Assembly (NCBI RefSeq): GCF_003201205.1
Contig: NZ_QICN01000013.1
Span: 1 to 64,000 of the forward strand
Direction: 5' to 3'
Source of the DNA: Sinimarinibacterium flocculans
GTDB taxonomy: Bacteria; Pseudomonadota; Gammaproteobacteria; Nevskiales; Nevskiaceae
DNA: 64,000 nt
Shown one piece after another: positions 18,144 through 26,074 of this stretch; the first letter of the stretch is position 1, and the number at the start of each line of letters is the position of its first letter. The notes below the pieces were generated by a model that saw only the letters and a program-made list of their open reading frames with translations, searched no databases and was not told the origin of the DNA. A program made the translations under genes and the position numbers.

Positions 18144-18698
18144 ATGAGCCTGAATCCCTTCCTGCGCGTCATCGCCGTCACCTCGCTGGCCGCCTGGCTG
18201 GCGGCCTGCGCGCCCGAGGCGCCGCAGGACGCCGTCGCCGAGGCCGAACCCACCGCGGAGCCGACGGCAGAACCCACGCCGGAGCCGACACCGGTACCGA
18301 CGCCGGCACAGGCCGCGGCCGCCAAGCCGCGCCCGGCTGCGCCACCGCAACCGCGGCCGACCGTCTGCGCCGATTGCGGCACCGTGGCCGCCATCACCCC
18401 GGTACAAGTCAAGGGTGAAGGCAGCGGTGCCGGCGCCGTCGCGGGTGCCGTCGCGGGTGGCGTCGCCGGCCATCAGGTCGGCGGAGGGCGCGGCAAGGAT
18501 CTGGCGACCGCGGCCGGCGTGATCCTCGGTGCGATGGCCGGACACGAAGTGGAAAAGCGCGTGCGCTCGACGACGGTCTACGACGTCAGCATCAACATGG
18601 ACGCCGGCGGCCAGCGCGTGGTCCGCGTGATCGATCCCGCCAGTATTGCCATCGGCACGCCGGTGATCGTCGAGGGCAACAACATCCGCCTGCGCTGA
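18144..18698 (+). CDS. Glycine-zipper (17 kDa antigen/SlyB-like) lipoprotein
   Basis: A 184-residue outer-membrane lipoprotein candidate. The signal peptide ends LAAWLAAC, followed by a Pro/Thr/Glu-rich linker of short PTAEPT-type repeats (residues 27-60) and then CADCGTVAAI. A glycine-zipper segment GAGAVAGAVAGGVAGHQVGG (about residues 95-115) and a second AGVILGAMAGHE follow, typical of the Rick_17kDa/SlyB superfamily. The C-terminus ends GTPVIVEGNNIRLR, as in many proteobacterial homologues. A rho-independent terminator follows directly. Confidence 0.9.
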   Translation: MSLNPFLRVIAVTSLAAWLAACAPEAPQDAVAEAEPTAEPTAEPTPEPTPVPTPAQAAAAKPRPAAPPQPRPTVCADCGTVAAITPVQVKGEGSGAGAVAGAVAGGVAGHQVGGGRGKDLATAAGVILGAMAGHEVEKRVRSTTVYDVSINMDAGGQRVVRVIDPASIAIGTPVIVEGNNIRLR

Positions 18699-18720
18699 CA
18701 CCGAGCGCCGCATCCGCAGA

Positions 18721-18752
18721 CCCCGCGTCCGTCTGACGCGGGGTTTTTGTTT
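18721..18752 (+). terminator. Rho-independent terminator after the glycine-zipper gene
   Basis: CCCCGCGTC (18721-18729) pairs with GACGCGGGG (18735-18743) around a 5-base loop and is followed by TTTTTGTTT. It ends the rightward run before purD, which therefore needs its own promoter. Confidence 0.9.
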
Positions 18753-18805
18753 GCGCGACCGTTTGTAGCTACCCTAGCGCCCCTTTTTCGCGCCGGAGCG
18801 CCGCC

Positions 18806-20110
18806 ATGTCGCAAGCCATCAAGGTCCTGGTCATCGGAGCCGGCGGCCGCGAACACGCGCTGGCGTGGAAGCTCGCGCAGTCGCCGCGGGTGTCCGAGGT
18901 GCTCGTTGCCCCCGGCAACGCCGGCACGGCGCGCGAAGCCGGCTGCCGCAACGTGGCGGTGAGCGCGGAAGACGTCGCCGGCCTCGTGGCGCTGGCGCAG
19001 CGCGAGCAGGTCGGCTTCACCGTCGTCGGTCCCGAGGCGCCGCTGGCGCTGGGCGTGGTCGATGCCTTCGAGGCCGCCGGCCTGCGCATCTTCGGACCGC
19101 GCCGCAAGGCCGCGCAGCTCGAAGCCTCGAAGGCCTTCACCAAGGACTTCCTCGAACGCCATCGCATCCCCACCGCGCAGTACCGCGTGTTCACCGAGAT
19201 CGAGCCGGCCGTGGCCTACATCGCCGGGCGCGGCGCGCCGATCGTCGTCAAGGCCGATGGCCTGGCCGCCGGCAAGGGCGTGGTCGTCGCGCAGACGGTG
19301 GACGAGGCGCAGACCGCGGTGCGCGACATGCTCGGCGGCACGATGCTCGGCCAGGCCGGCGCGCGCGTGGTCGTCGAGGACTTCCTCGACGGCGAGGAGG
19401 CGAGCTTCATCGTCGTCGCCAGCGGTGCGAACACCGAGCCGCAGTACGTGGCGCTGGCCACCAGCCAGGACCACAAGCGCATCGGCGACGGCGACACCGG
19501 CCCGAATACCGGTGGCATGGGCGCCTATTCGCCGGCCCCGGTGGTCACGCCGGAGATCCACGCCCGCGCCTGCCGCGAGGTCATCGAGCCGACGCTCAAG
19601 GGCATGGCCGCGGAAGGCGCGCCGTTCACCGGCTTTCTCTACGCCGGCCTGATGATCAACGGCCGCGGCGAACCGCGCGTGCTCGAGTTCAACGTGCGCA
19701 TGGGCGACCCGGAAACCCAGCCGATCCTGTACCGGCTCGACTCCGACCTGCTCGACCTGCTCGAAGCCGCCGTCGACGGCACGCTCGACCGGGTGCAGCC
19801 GCAGTGGTCGGCACAGCCGGCGCTGGGCGTGGTCATGGCCGCCGGCGGTTATCCGGGCACGCCGCGCAAGGGCGATGCGATCAGCGGCCTCGACGCCGAT
19901 CTGGGCGCCGCCAAGGTGTTCCATGCCGGCACGACCGAGCGCGACGGCCAGGTCGTGACCAGCGGCGGCCGCGTGCTGTGCGTGGTCGCCCGCGGCGACA
20001 CCGTGCGCGCCGCCCGGCAGACCGCCTACGCGGCGGTGAAGCAGATCGGCTGGGACGGCGTGCAGTACCGCAGCGACATCGGCTATCGCGCGATCGCGCG
20101 CGAGGACTGA
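18806..20110 (+). CDS. purD: Phosphoribosylamine-glycine ligase
   Basis: Catalyses the ATP-dependent joining of glycine to 5-phosphoribosylamine in purine synthesis. The 434 residues have the full GARS layout: an N-terminal VLVIGAGGREHALAWKL, an ATP-grasp domain with IVVKADGLAAGKGVVVA and GPNTGGMGAYSPAP, metal-binding EFNVRMGDPETQ, and the C-terminal domain with GVVMAAGGYPG. It stands alone here, without purH beside it, and converges with the SnoaL-like gene 3 bases away. Confidence 0.97.
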   Translation: MSQAIKVLVIGAGGREHALAWKLAQSPRVSEVLVAPGNAGTAREAGCRNVAVSAEDVAGLVALAQREQVGFTVVGPEAPLALGVVDAFEAAGLRIFGPRRKAAQLEASKAFTKDFLERHRIPTAQYRVFTEIEPAVAYIAGRGAPIVVKADGLAAGKGVVVAQTVDEAQTAVRDMLGGTMLGQAGARVVVEDFLDGEEASFIVVASGANTEPQYVALATSQDHKRIGDGDTGPNTGGMGAYSPAPVVTPEIHARACREVIEPTLKGMAAEGAPFTGFLYAGLMINGRGEPRVLEFNVRMGDPETQPILYRLDSDLLDLLEAAVDGTLDRVQPQWSAQPALGVVMAAGGYPGTPRKGDAISGLDADLGAAKVFHAGTTERDGQVVTSGGRVLCVVARGDTVRAARQTAYAAVKQIGWDGVQYRSDIGYRAIARED

Positions 20111-20113
20111 CGC

Positions 20114-20605
20114 CTACGCGCCTTCGGGCAGTCGCTTGCCGTGTTTGGCGAGCCAGTGCGCCGTGATGTTCGGCGCCTGCTCGAACGGCGTGACGATCTC
20201 GAAGATGCGCTCGTAGGTCGCGCGCTGGATCAGCCAGCGTCCGTCGCGCTTCACGTAGGTGTCGCGGTACAGCGCCGAGCCGTCGGTGACGATCTTGCGG
20301 CGCAGGTCGCAAAACCAGTCCTTCAGGTACCAGATGCCGGTGGCCTCGGTCGGCGAGGTCACGGTGATTTCCGGATGGTTCACGTGATGCAGCGCGATCG
20401 CCTCGGCATGGAACGCATACTCGAGCGCGCCGATGATCTCGTCGCGGCCCTGCGCCTCGAACAGGTAGCTGCCGCCCTGGTAGCGCACGCTGGCGTCCTC
20501 GGCGAACAGCTCGCGCAGTTCGACGATGTTGGCCATGTCGATGCAGCGGCAGTAACGGTACTTGAGCTGACGGATCAGCTCGATGTCTTCCAGCGGCAGA
20601 CTCAT
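20114..20605 (-). CDS. SnoaL-like / NTF2-family protein
   Basis: A 163-residue protein of the cone-shaped NTF2 fold. The N-terminus IELIRQLKYRYCRCIDMANI with a following LFAEDASVRY is the SnoaL_4 pattern. HHVNHPEITV and DTYVKRDGRWLIQRATYERI are the conserved later strands. Such proteins include dehydratases and isomerases acting on steroid or polyketide rings, as well as non-catalytic binders. It is the distal gene of a three-gene leftward set with an SDR and a flavoprotein, a composition often seen in steroid or bile-acid catabolism. The paralogue at 44329-44832 shares the IRRLKARY pattern. Confidence 0.88.
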   Translation of the reverse strand: MSLPLEDIELIRQLKYRYCRCIDMANIVELRELFAEDASVRYQGGSYLFEAQGRDEIIGALEYAFHAEAIALHHVNHPEITVTSPTEATGIWYLKDWFCDLRRKIVTDGSALYRDTYVKRDGRWLIQRATYERIFEIVTPFEQAPNITAHWLAKHGKRLPEGA

Positions 20606-20618
20606 CCCACGCTCCCCT

Positions 20619-21386
20619 TCAGATGCCGAAGCCGCCGGACACGTTGATCTTCTGTCCGGTCACGTAGCCATTGGTGGCGAGGAACACCGCGGCGTTGCCG
20701 ATCTCCTCGGGCTTGCCCCAGCGCTTGATGCACAGCAGCTTCTGCGTCTCGTCGGTCCACTTCTGGTCGAAGACGCCGCGCTTGAGCAGTTCGAGGAACA
20801 TGCCGGCCTCGATGACGCCGACCAGCACCGAGTTCGCACGGACGTTGAAGCGGCCTTCTTCCTTGGCGATGCCGGTGATCAGCGCCTCGTTGGCGGCCTT
20901 CGGGGCCACCGACAGGCCATCCTTCGCCGGCCACCAGACGTGGCCCGCTGAGCCCAGATGCACGTAGGACCCGCCGCCGGCCTCGCGCAGATGCGGCAGT
21001 GTCGCCTGCACCGCGTTGAAGAAGCCGTGCACCTCGATGTCGATGGATTTCTTCCACAGCTCGGCCGAGGTCTCGGCGATGTGCACCTGCTCGACCACCG
21101 GGCCGGCCGCCCAGACCACGGTGTGGATGCGTCCGTGGGCGGCGACCGCCGCCTTCACCGCCGCCTCGACCTGTGCGGCCTCGCGCACGTCGGCCGCGTG
21201 GATCGTCGCCTTGCGTCCGCCGCTGCCGATGTCGGCCGCGACCTTCTCGGCGACGTCCTGCTTGGAGCGGTAGACGATGGCCACGTCCGAGCCGGCCTTG
21301 CCGAAGCTCTTCGCGACCTCCTGGCCGATGCCGCCGCTGCCGCCGAACACCAGCGTCGCGCCTGCGGGAAATGCCGGCTGTGTCAT
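20619..21386 (-). CDS. SDR-family protein lacking the catalytic Tyr
   Basis: A 255-residue classical-length short-chain dehydrogenase with the cofactor motif VFGGSGGIGQE and the C-terminal GYVTGQKINVSGGFG. The active-site region reads HLGSAGHVWWPAKDGLSVAP and then KAANEAL: the Lys is present, the Ser 13 residues before the Tyr position is present, but the Tyr position (Lys minus 4) is Ser. The structural Asn of helix alpha4 also appears changed (IDIEVHGFFN where NVxG is usual). The protein may bind NAD(P) without classical dehydrogenase activity, or use another acid. It lies 14 bases from the SnoaL-like gene. Confidence 0.88.
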   Translation of the reverse strand: MTQPAFPAGATLVFGGSGGIGQEVAKSFGKAGSDVAIVYRSKQDVAEKVAADIGSGGRKATIHAADVREAAQVEAAVKAAVAAHGRIHTVVWAAGPVVEQVHIAETSAELWKKSIDIEVHGFFNAVQATLPHLREAGGGSYVHLGSAGHVWWPAKDGLSVAPKAANEALITGIAKEEGRFNVRANSVLVGVIEAGMFLELLKRGVFDQKWTDETQKLLCIKRWGKPEEIGNAAVFLATNGYVTGQKINVSGGFGI

Positions 21387-21449
21387 GAATCGGTCTCCTC
21401 ACCGGATGATCTGATCGCCGGATGATGCGTGCGCGGCGACGGCCGGGCG

Positions 21450-22940
21450 TCACCCTTTCGCGTGAGACGCCGCGGCGAGCCCCGCCTGCCGCCCGAAGAA
21501 GGTCGCGTCGGCCAGCGACATGCCGGAGCTGTAGCCCGCACCCCAGCGCGGCAGGCCACAGGCGGTGCGGCCAGCGGCATACAGCCCGGGGATCGGCCGG
21601 CGCGACGCATCCAGCACCTCGCCGCTCGGCCGCGTGTCGAGGCCGCCGAGCGTGAAACTGAAATAGACGGCGTGGTCGATGCGGCAGTCGAGCGCGACGA
21701 ACGGCGGCTGCGTCAGCGGCTTGAGCCACTTCGGCTGCTTGCGGAACAGCGGGTCGCGCCCTTCCGCGGCGTGGCGGTTGTAGACCGCGACGGTGCCGGT
21801 CAGCGAACCGGCGGGCAGTTCCAGGTCGCGCTCGACTTCGTCCCAGGTCTCGCCGGCGGCGCCGATACCGATCTTCGCGAACTCGCTGAAGGCCGGCTCG
21901 GCGTAGATGTCCTGGTCGAGCAGCAGCCAGAAGCGCGTGCCGCTCTGCTGCAGGATGTGCTGCGCGGTGCGGCCGTGGTAGCCGTCCTCGTTGACGAAGC
22001 GCTGGCCCTGCTCGTTGACGAAGATGCCCTTGATCAGCTGCTCGGGCGGATACCAGGGCAACGTCACGAAGCCCTCGCTCATGTGGATCGCGTGCCCGCC
22101 GACGCTCTGGCCGAGCTGGATGCCGGAGCCATCGTCGACGGTGCCGATCGGCATGTTCGAGCGCGCCATCTGCGGGGCGTGCTGGCGGATCATGTCGCGG
22201 TTCATCACGAAACCGCCGGCGCACAGCACCACGCCGCGCTGCGCACGCGCGCAGCGGTCGACGCCGGCGCTGCGCAATACCATCCCGCAGACGCGGCCGT
22301 CGTCGTCATTGATCAGCGCCTGCGCGCGTGTGTCGTAGCGCACCTCGACCGGCAGCTCGGCGACGCGTGCGGCCAGCGTGTCCATCAGCAGCTTGCCGCC
22401 GCCCAGGCCCTCCCACTGCGGTGTGTGACCGCGCGGGCACGGCTTGGCCTGCTCGCAGAACGGCCAGGCCTGCTCGCTGCCGCTCCAGATCAGGCAGTCG
22501 TCGGTGAACGGTTCAACGATGCGTTCGGCGATGAACGAGTTCTTGTAGACCAGCCCCTGCGCCTGCAGCCACTCGAAGTGCGCGAGGCTGTGGTCGGCGT
22601 ACAGCCGCACCTTGTCCGCATCGGCATCGGGACCGCCGGCGAGCATCAGGTAGCGATACAGGTCCTCGGTGTCGTCGGAGAAGCCCGCGGTGCGCTGCTG
22701 CAGCGTGCCGCCGGAGCCGCCGACGTAGATCTCGCCGCCGGACAGAGCCGAGGTGCCGCCATGCGCGGACGCGGCCTCGACCAGCAGCGTGCGCGCACCG
22801 GCGCGCGCCGCCTCGATCGCGGCGCAGGCACCCGCCGCGCCGAAGCCGACGACGATGACATCGGCCTCGCCGTCCCAGCGCGCGACCGCCGCCGCCCGGC
22901 ACGGACGGTTGCGCGAATACGGCAGCGTCTGTTCCACCAC
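21450..22940 (-). CDS. FAD-dependent oxidoreductase, KstD/fumarate-reductase type
   Basis: A flavoprotein of about 496 residues. It has a dinucleotide-binding motif VIVVGFGAAGACAAIEAARA, then GGTSALSGGEIYVGG (FAD-binding and substrate-loop region), and ends with GLYAAGRTACGLPRWGAGYS SGMSLADATF, the typical C-terminal FAD motif. The family includes 3-ketosteroid delta-1-dehydrogenases and fumarate reductases. The start is chosen at GTG 22940 (or the next GTG at 22937) because GGGGAG lies 4-7 bases upstream; an ATG at 23021 would add an unlikely Arg-rich tail. With the SDR and SnoaL-like genes it suggests steroid or terpenoid ring oxidation. Confidence 0.87.
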   Translation of the reverse strand: MVEQTLPYSRNRPCRAAAVARWDGEADVIVVGFGAAGACAAIEAARAGARTLLVEAASAHGGTSALSGGEIYVGGSGGTLQQRTAGFSDDTEDLYRYLMLAGGPDADADKVRLYADHSLAHFEWLQAQGLVYKNSFIAERIVEPFTDDCLIWSGSEQAWPFCEQAKPCPRGHTPQWEGLGGGKLLMDTLAARVAELPVEVRYDTRAQALINDDDGRVCGMVLRSAGVDRCARAQRGVVLCAGGFVMNRDMIRQHAPQMARSNMPIGTVDDGSGIQLGQSVGGHAIHMSEGFVTLPWYPPEQLIKGIFVNEQGQRFVNEDGYHGRTAQHILQQSGTRFWLLLDQDIYAEPAFSEFAKIGIGAAGETWDEVERDLELPAGSLTGTVAVYNRHAAEGRDPLFRKQPKWLKPLTQPPFVALDCRIDHAVYFSFTLGGLDTRPSGEVLDASRRPIPGLYAAGRTACGLPRWGAGYSSGMSLADATFFGRQAGLAAASHAKG

Positions 22941-23038
22941 GTCTCTCCCCGACAGGCCGTGGCGGCACTCTCGCAGAGCGAAACGGTCGCGGGCTCGTCC
23001 GGATGCAGCAGGCGCCGGCAACGGGCAATATCCTGCCG

Positions 23039-23614
23039 ATGCATCCCCGTCCTTCCCTGTTCCGTGCGCGCCCGGGGCCTTCGGCTTTCCGCGTCGTGCT
23101 GCTGCTCGTTGCGATGATCGCCGGCGGCTGCGCCTCCGTCCCCTGGTCCACCTTGCTCCAGCTGCGGCAGCTCGACGAGCAGCGCTGGAGCCGGATCGAT
23201 CCCGCCGAAATCCGCGTGCGCGTCACCCTGCCACCGGAATTCGTGGTCGACGCCGAGGGTTCGCACCTGCAGGTGCGGCTCGACACCCGCGCCGGCAGCT
23301 CGCAGTCGCGCTTGCAGCTGCAGGCGATCGGCCAGCACCGGCGCCAGTCGCCGGCCGGCCTGCTGCGCGACAGCCGCGTCGAGCAGCTCACGGAATATCG
23401 CCTGACGGACGCGGCGCAGCTCGACTTTGCGCGCCTGCAGACGCTGGCGGCCAGGGGCGCCTACGAATCGTCCGACATCGAAGTGAAGGTGCGCTTTGCC
23501 GAGACGCCGGACGACACGCGCGAAGCGGAGCTGACCGTCGAGGTGCAGCTGTTCGCCGCCGAAGGCTACTTCACGCTGATCGACGCCTACACCCTGCAGC
23601 TCGACGCCCGCTGA
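23039..23614 (+). CDS. Putative lipoprotein of unknown function
   Basis: A 191-residue protein with a signal peptide whose hydrophobic part VVLLLVAMIAGGC ends in a lipobox Cys. The mature part begins ASVPWSTLLQLRQLDEQRW and consists of alternating beta strands with no domain I recognise. The start is taken at the ATG at 23039 (MHPRPS); an ATG 36 bases upstream is in frame. It is divergent from the flavoprotein gene, whose start it faces, and converges with the gene at 23639. Confidence 0.75.
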   Translation: MHPRPSLFRARPGPSAFRVVLLLVAMIAGGCASVPWSTLLQLRQLDEQRWSRIDPAEIRVRVTLPPEFVVDAEGSHLQVRLDTRAGSSQSRLQLQAIGQHRRQSPAGLLRDSRVEQLTEYRLTDAAQLDFARLQTLAARGAYESSDIEVKVRFAETPDDTREAELTVEVQLFAAEGYFTLIDAYTLQLDAR

Positions 23615-23638
23615 GGCCCGCGCGATGCGGGCGGGCGC

Positions 23639-24142
23639 TCAATACGACTGACCGCGATAGGTCCGCTTGGGCTTGGGCGCAGCGTCCGTCGCCGGATCTT
23701 CGTCGCCCGACGTGCTGGGCGAAGTCGGTGCATCGATGGCCACGCCGCGGTAGGTGCGCTTGGCACTGAGTTGTGCGGCGGCCTGGCGCGCCGCGGCTTC
23801 CGCATCGGCACGGGCGCGCGCCAGCGCGCGTTCGATCGCGCCCTGCAACGTCTGGATCAGCACCTGCATGCGGATCGGTCGCGCGATGTCGACGTCCACG
23901 CGCAGATGTCCGGCAAAGCGGATGACCTCCCGGGGGCGAAGCTGATGCAGTCCTTCGAGCGTCTTCGCCGTGAGCGGGTGGTCGACATCGGCGACGACGA
24001 TGGCAGCGTCGTCGACCTTGGTCCACTCCAGGTCCGCCGGCAGCAAGGCCGGCCCGGATACCGCGCTGATCGCCGCCAGCAACACACGTCGTTCGTGGTC
24101 GCCGACGCCGAGCAGCGCCACCGTGACGGACGGCCGTGGCAT
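23639..24142 (-). CDS. Small protein with two KRTYRG motifs, unknown
   Basis: A 167-residue cytoplasmic protein I do not recognise. The first 85 residues alternate strands and helices (VTVALLGVGDHERRVLLAAI, DDAAIVVADVDHP) and look like a receiver-like or small nucleotide-binding fold without its motifs. An Ala/Arg-rich helix (residues 95-125, probably coiled coil) follows. The tail carries KRTYRGVAID and, at the C-terminus, KRTYRGQSY, separated by an acidic Ser/Thr/Pro linker. Short YRG-containing motifs recall the DUF4278 type, but this is weak. It is the last gene of the leftward DUF3604-HupE operon, 85 bases after the LolA-like gene; that gap holds a small GAACCC/GGGTTC hairpin. Confidence 0.72.
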   Translation of the reverse strand: MPRPSVTVALLGVGDHERRVLLAAISAVSGPALLPADLEWTKVDDAAIVVADVDHPLTAKTLEGLHQLRPREVIRFAGHLRVDVDIARPIRMQVLIQTLQGAIERALARARADAEAAARQAAAQLSAKRTYRGVAIDAPTSPSTSGDEDPATDAAPKPKRTYRGQSY

Positions 24143-24227
24143 CGCTCGCTCGAACCCCCGCTCGAACCCAGTACGGGTTCAAGCTCAGCAAGATCGGTGC
24201 CATGCCCGCGCCGACCGCGGGCCGGGG

Positions 24228-25031
24228 TCAGCGTGCGAGGTAGAAGCGCTCCGGATCGAAGTAGCGCGCCGGTGTCTCCTGCTCGGTGCGCACGTCGAGC
24301 ACACGCAGCACCGTGTGACCGCCGTCGACGAGGTCCGTCATCGTCATCGATCCCACATACCAGTGGCCGTTCGACTGGACCATGGCATCGGGATCGGCAC
24401 GCAGTCGCTTGACCACGCGCTCGCCCTCCAGGAACTCGAGCTGCCGGGTCAGGCAGGTGCGCCGATCGACCCAGCCGCGCACGCCGGTGTAGCGCGCGCC
24501 GGCATCGGCCTCGGGCGCGAAGCTCATCAGCCACGCCGGCTCGCCGTCGAGCTCGGCCTCGCCCTCGAAACGCGGCGTCGCGTCGCTGAAGGCGTTCTGC
24601 ATCTGCTTGAACTCGTAGTAGCTGAAGTTCGTGCCCAGCAGCGCGCCGTCGGCGAACTCGCCGCTGACGCGGCGGACCCGCTTCACCGAGGGCAGATAGA
24701 CCCACATGCCGTCGCGCTCTTCCTCTTCGGCCTGGCGGACGAGGTAGGCCGCGCCGTCGAGATAGTCCGGGGCATCGATGAGCAGCGTCGCCCGCACCAG
24801 CGGGTAGCCGGACTCGACGCCCTCGCGCTGCGCATACAGCCGCCCGCGCAGCACGCGCTCGCCCCCCTTGGGATCGGTGGCCGTCATCTCGATCTGCTGG
24901 ATGCGCAGCCGGTCGGGCACGCTGGCCTGCATGCACGCCAGCACCGCACCGAGATCGGCCTGCGCCGCACCCGGCAACGCCAGCCCCAAGGCGATCAGGA
25001 TCGCCGCCCCCACCCTCCGATCGTTGTTCAT
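24228..25031 (-). CDS. LolA-like outer-membrane lipoprotein-sorting protein
   Basis: A 267-residue periplasmic protein with signal peptide MNNDRRVGAAILIALGLALP ending AQA. The mature region has the features of the outer membrane lipoprotein-sorting (LolA-like) family: GRLYAQREG, MWVYLPSVKRVRRVSGEFAD, GTNFSYYEFKQM and a late RVLDVRTEQETPARYFDPER. Such proteins often accompany RND exporters of the MMPL type; here no exporter is present, and it follows a HupE-like gene by 41 bases. The ATG at 25031 is chosen because it precedes the signal peptide; the frame stays open upstream. Confidence 0.86.
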   Translation of the reverse strand: MNNDRRVGAAILIALGLALPGAAQADLGAVLACMQASVPDRLRIQQIEMTATDPKGGERVLRGRLYAQREGVESGYPLVRATLLIDAPDYLDGAAYLVRQAEEEERDGMWVYLPSVKRVRRVSGEFADGALLGTNFSYYEFKQMQNAFSDATPRFEGEAELDGEPAWLMSFAPEADAGARYTGVRGWVDRRTCLTRQLEFLEGERVVKRLRADPDAMVQSNGHWYVGSMTMTDLVDGGHTVLRVLDVRTEQETPARYFDPERFYLAR

Positions 25032-25072
25032 CCCTGTCTCCCTTAGTGTTCCGCCCGTCGTCGCCTGCGCCG

Positions 25073-26074
25073 TCAGAGCCACAGAACCGCCCCACGGTCC
25101 CAGCACCAGTAGGCCGCACAGCTGCCGATACCGTACGCCGCCGCGACCCGCGCCGCCATCCATCCACGCTGCCGGAATCCCGCCCGTCGCCACAGCGCGG
25201 CGATACCGAACGCGACGCCGACGGCGACGAGCTGGCCGAGCTCGATGCCGAGATTGAAGGCCAGCAGCGCCTGAGGAATCTCGTCGAGCGGCAACCCGGT
25301 TTCGGCCAGCGCACCGGCGAAGCCCAGGCCGTGCAGCAGGCCGAAGCCCGCGGCCATGGCCCAGGGCGGCGACCGCCGCGATGCCGGCGCCTCGCTACGG
25401 CGCAGGATCGCCGTCGCCAGCCACAGGATGCTGGCAGCGATCGCCAGCTCGGTCAGCACCGGGCTCACGCGCACCAGGCCCAATGCGGCCAGGCTCAGCG
25501 TGACGCTGTGGCCGAGCGTGAACGCCGTGAGCGTCCACACCAGCCGGCGCAGCCCGGAGACGAGCAGCAGCAGGCCGAGCACGAACAGCAGATGATCCGG
25601 ACCGAGCAGCAGGTGTTCGATGCCCAGCGCCAGGTACTGCAGGAACACCGGCACCGCCGCGTCGGCGGGGGCGATCACGTGCACGCTGCGTCCGGCCTCT
25701 AGCAGCACCTGCTGCGCCGCGCCGTGCAGCCACTGGATACGCAGGATCACGTTGATGCCGGCGCGCTCGAGTCCATCGACGCCGATCCGGCGATGCACGA
25801 TGCCGCCGGGGCAGCGCAGCGCCCAGTGCTCGACCCAGGCCGCGTCGCCGTCGACGGCCGTGCCCAGCTGGCGCTGCGCCGTGCAGCCGTCGGGCCACTG
25901 CGGCTGCAGCGGCGCCCCGGGTGTGCGCACGCGCGAACTGCGCCAGAGCACCTCGTAGTGGTCGGGCGCCGTTTCGTGCACCGACAGCAGCGCCGGCGCC
26001 AGCGGGTGTGCTCCGGCCGTCGCGGCCAGCAACAGGCCGGCGGCGGCGATCAGTCCGGACAGCGCCCCGCGCAT
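25073..26074 (-). CDS. HupE/UreJ-family membrane protein
   Basis: A 333-residue inner-membrane protein. A signal peptide and an extracytoplasmic N-terminal domain (to about residue 150) precede six or so membrane helices. Family motifs are GIEHLLLGPDHLLFVLGLLL, TAFTLGHSVTLSLA, FGLLHGLGFAGAL and NLGIELGQL; the His and Asp residues within helices are the expected metal ligands. HupE/UreJ proteins are thought to move nickel or related metals, but this long two-domain version is uncharacterised. The ATG overlaps the upstream parvulin gene by one base (TGATG). Confidence 0.9.
   Translation of the reverse strand: MRGALSGLIAAAGLLLAATAGAHPLAPALLSVHETAPDHYEVLWRSSRVRTPGAPLQPQWPDGCTAQRQLGTAVDGDAAWVEHWALRCPGGIVHRRIGVDGLERAGINVILRIQWLHGAAQQVLLEAGRSVHVIAPADAAVPVFLQYLALGIEHLLLGPDHLLFVLGLLLLVSGLRRLVWTLTAFTLGHSVTLSLAALGLVRVSPVLTELAIAASILWLATAILRRSEAPASRRSPPWAMAAGFGLLHGLGFAGALAETGLPLDEIPQALLAFNLGIELGQLVAVGVAFGIAALWRRAGFRQRGWMAARVAAAYGIGSCAAYWCWDRGAVLWL

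Noticed and set aside
18246-18300. Repeat-rich GAGCCGAC-like stretch in the glycine-zipper gene as a tandem DNA repeat
   Set aside because: It is the codon pattern of the Pro/Thr/Glu linker of the lipoprotein, common in this family.
24164-24180. GAACCC/GGGTTC hairpin as a terminator
   Set aside because: Six-base stem, no T-tract on either strand; too weak to list as a feature.
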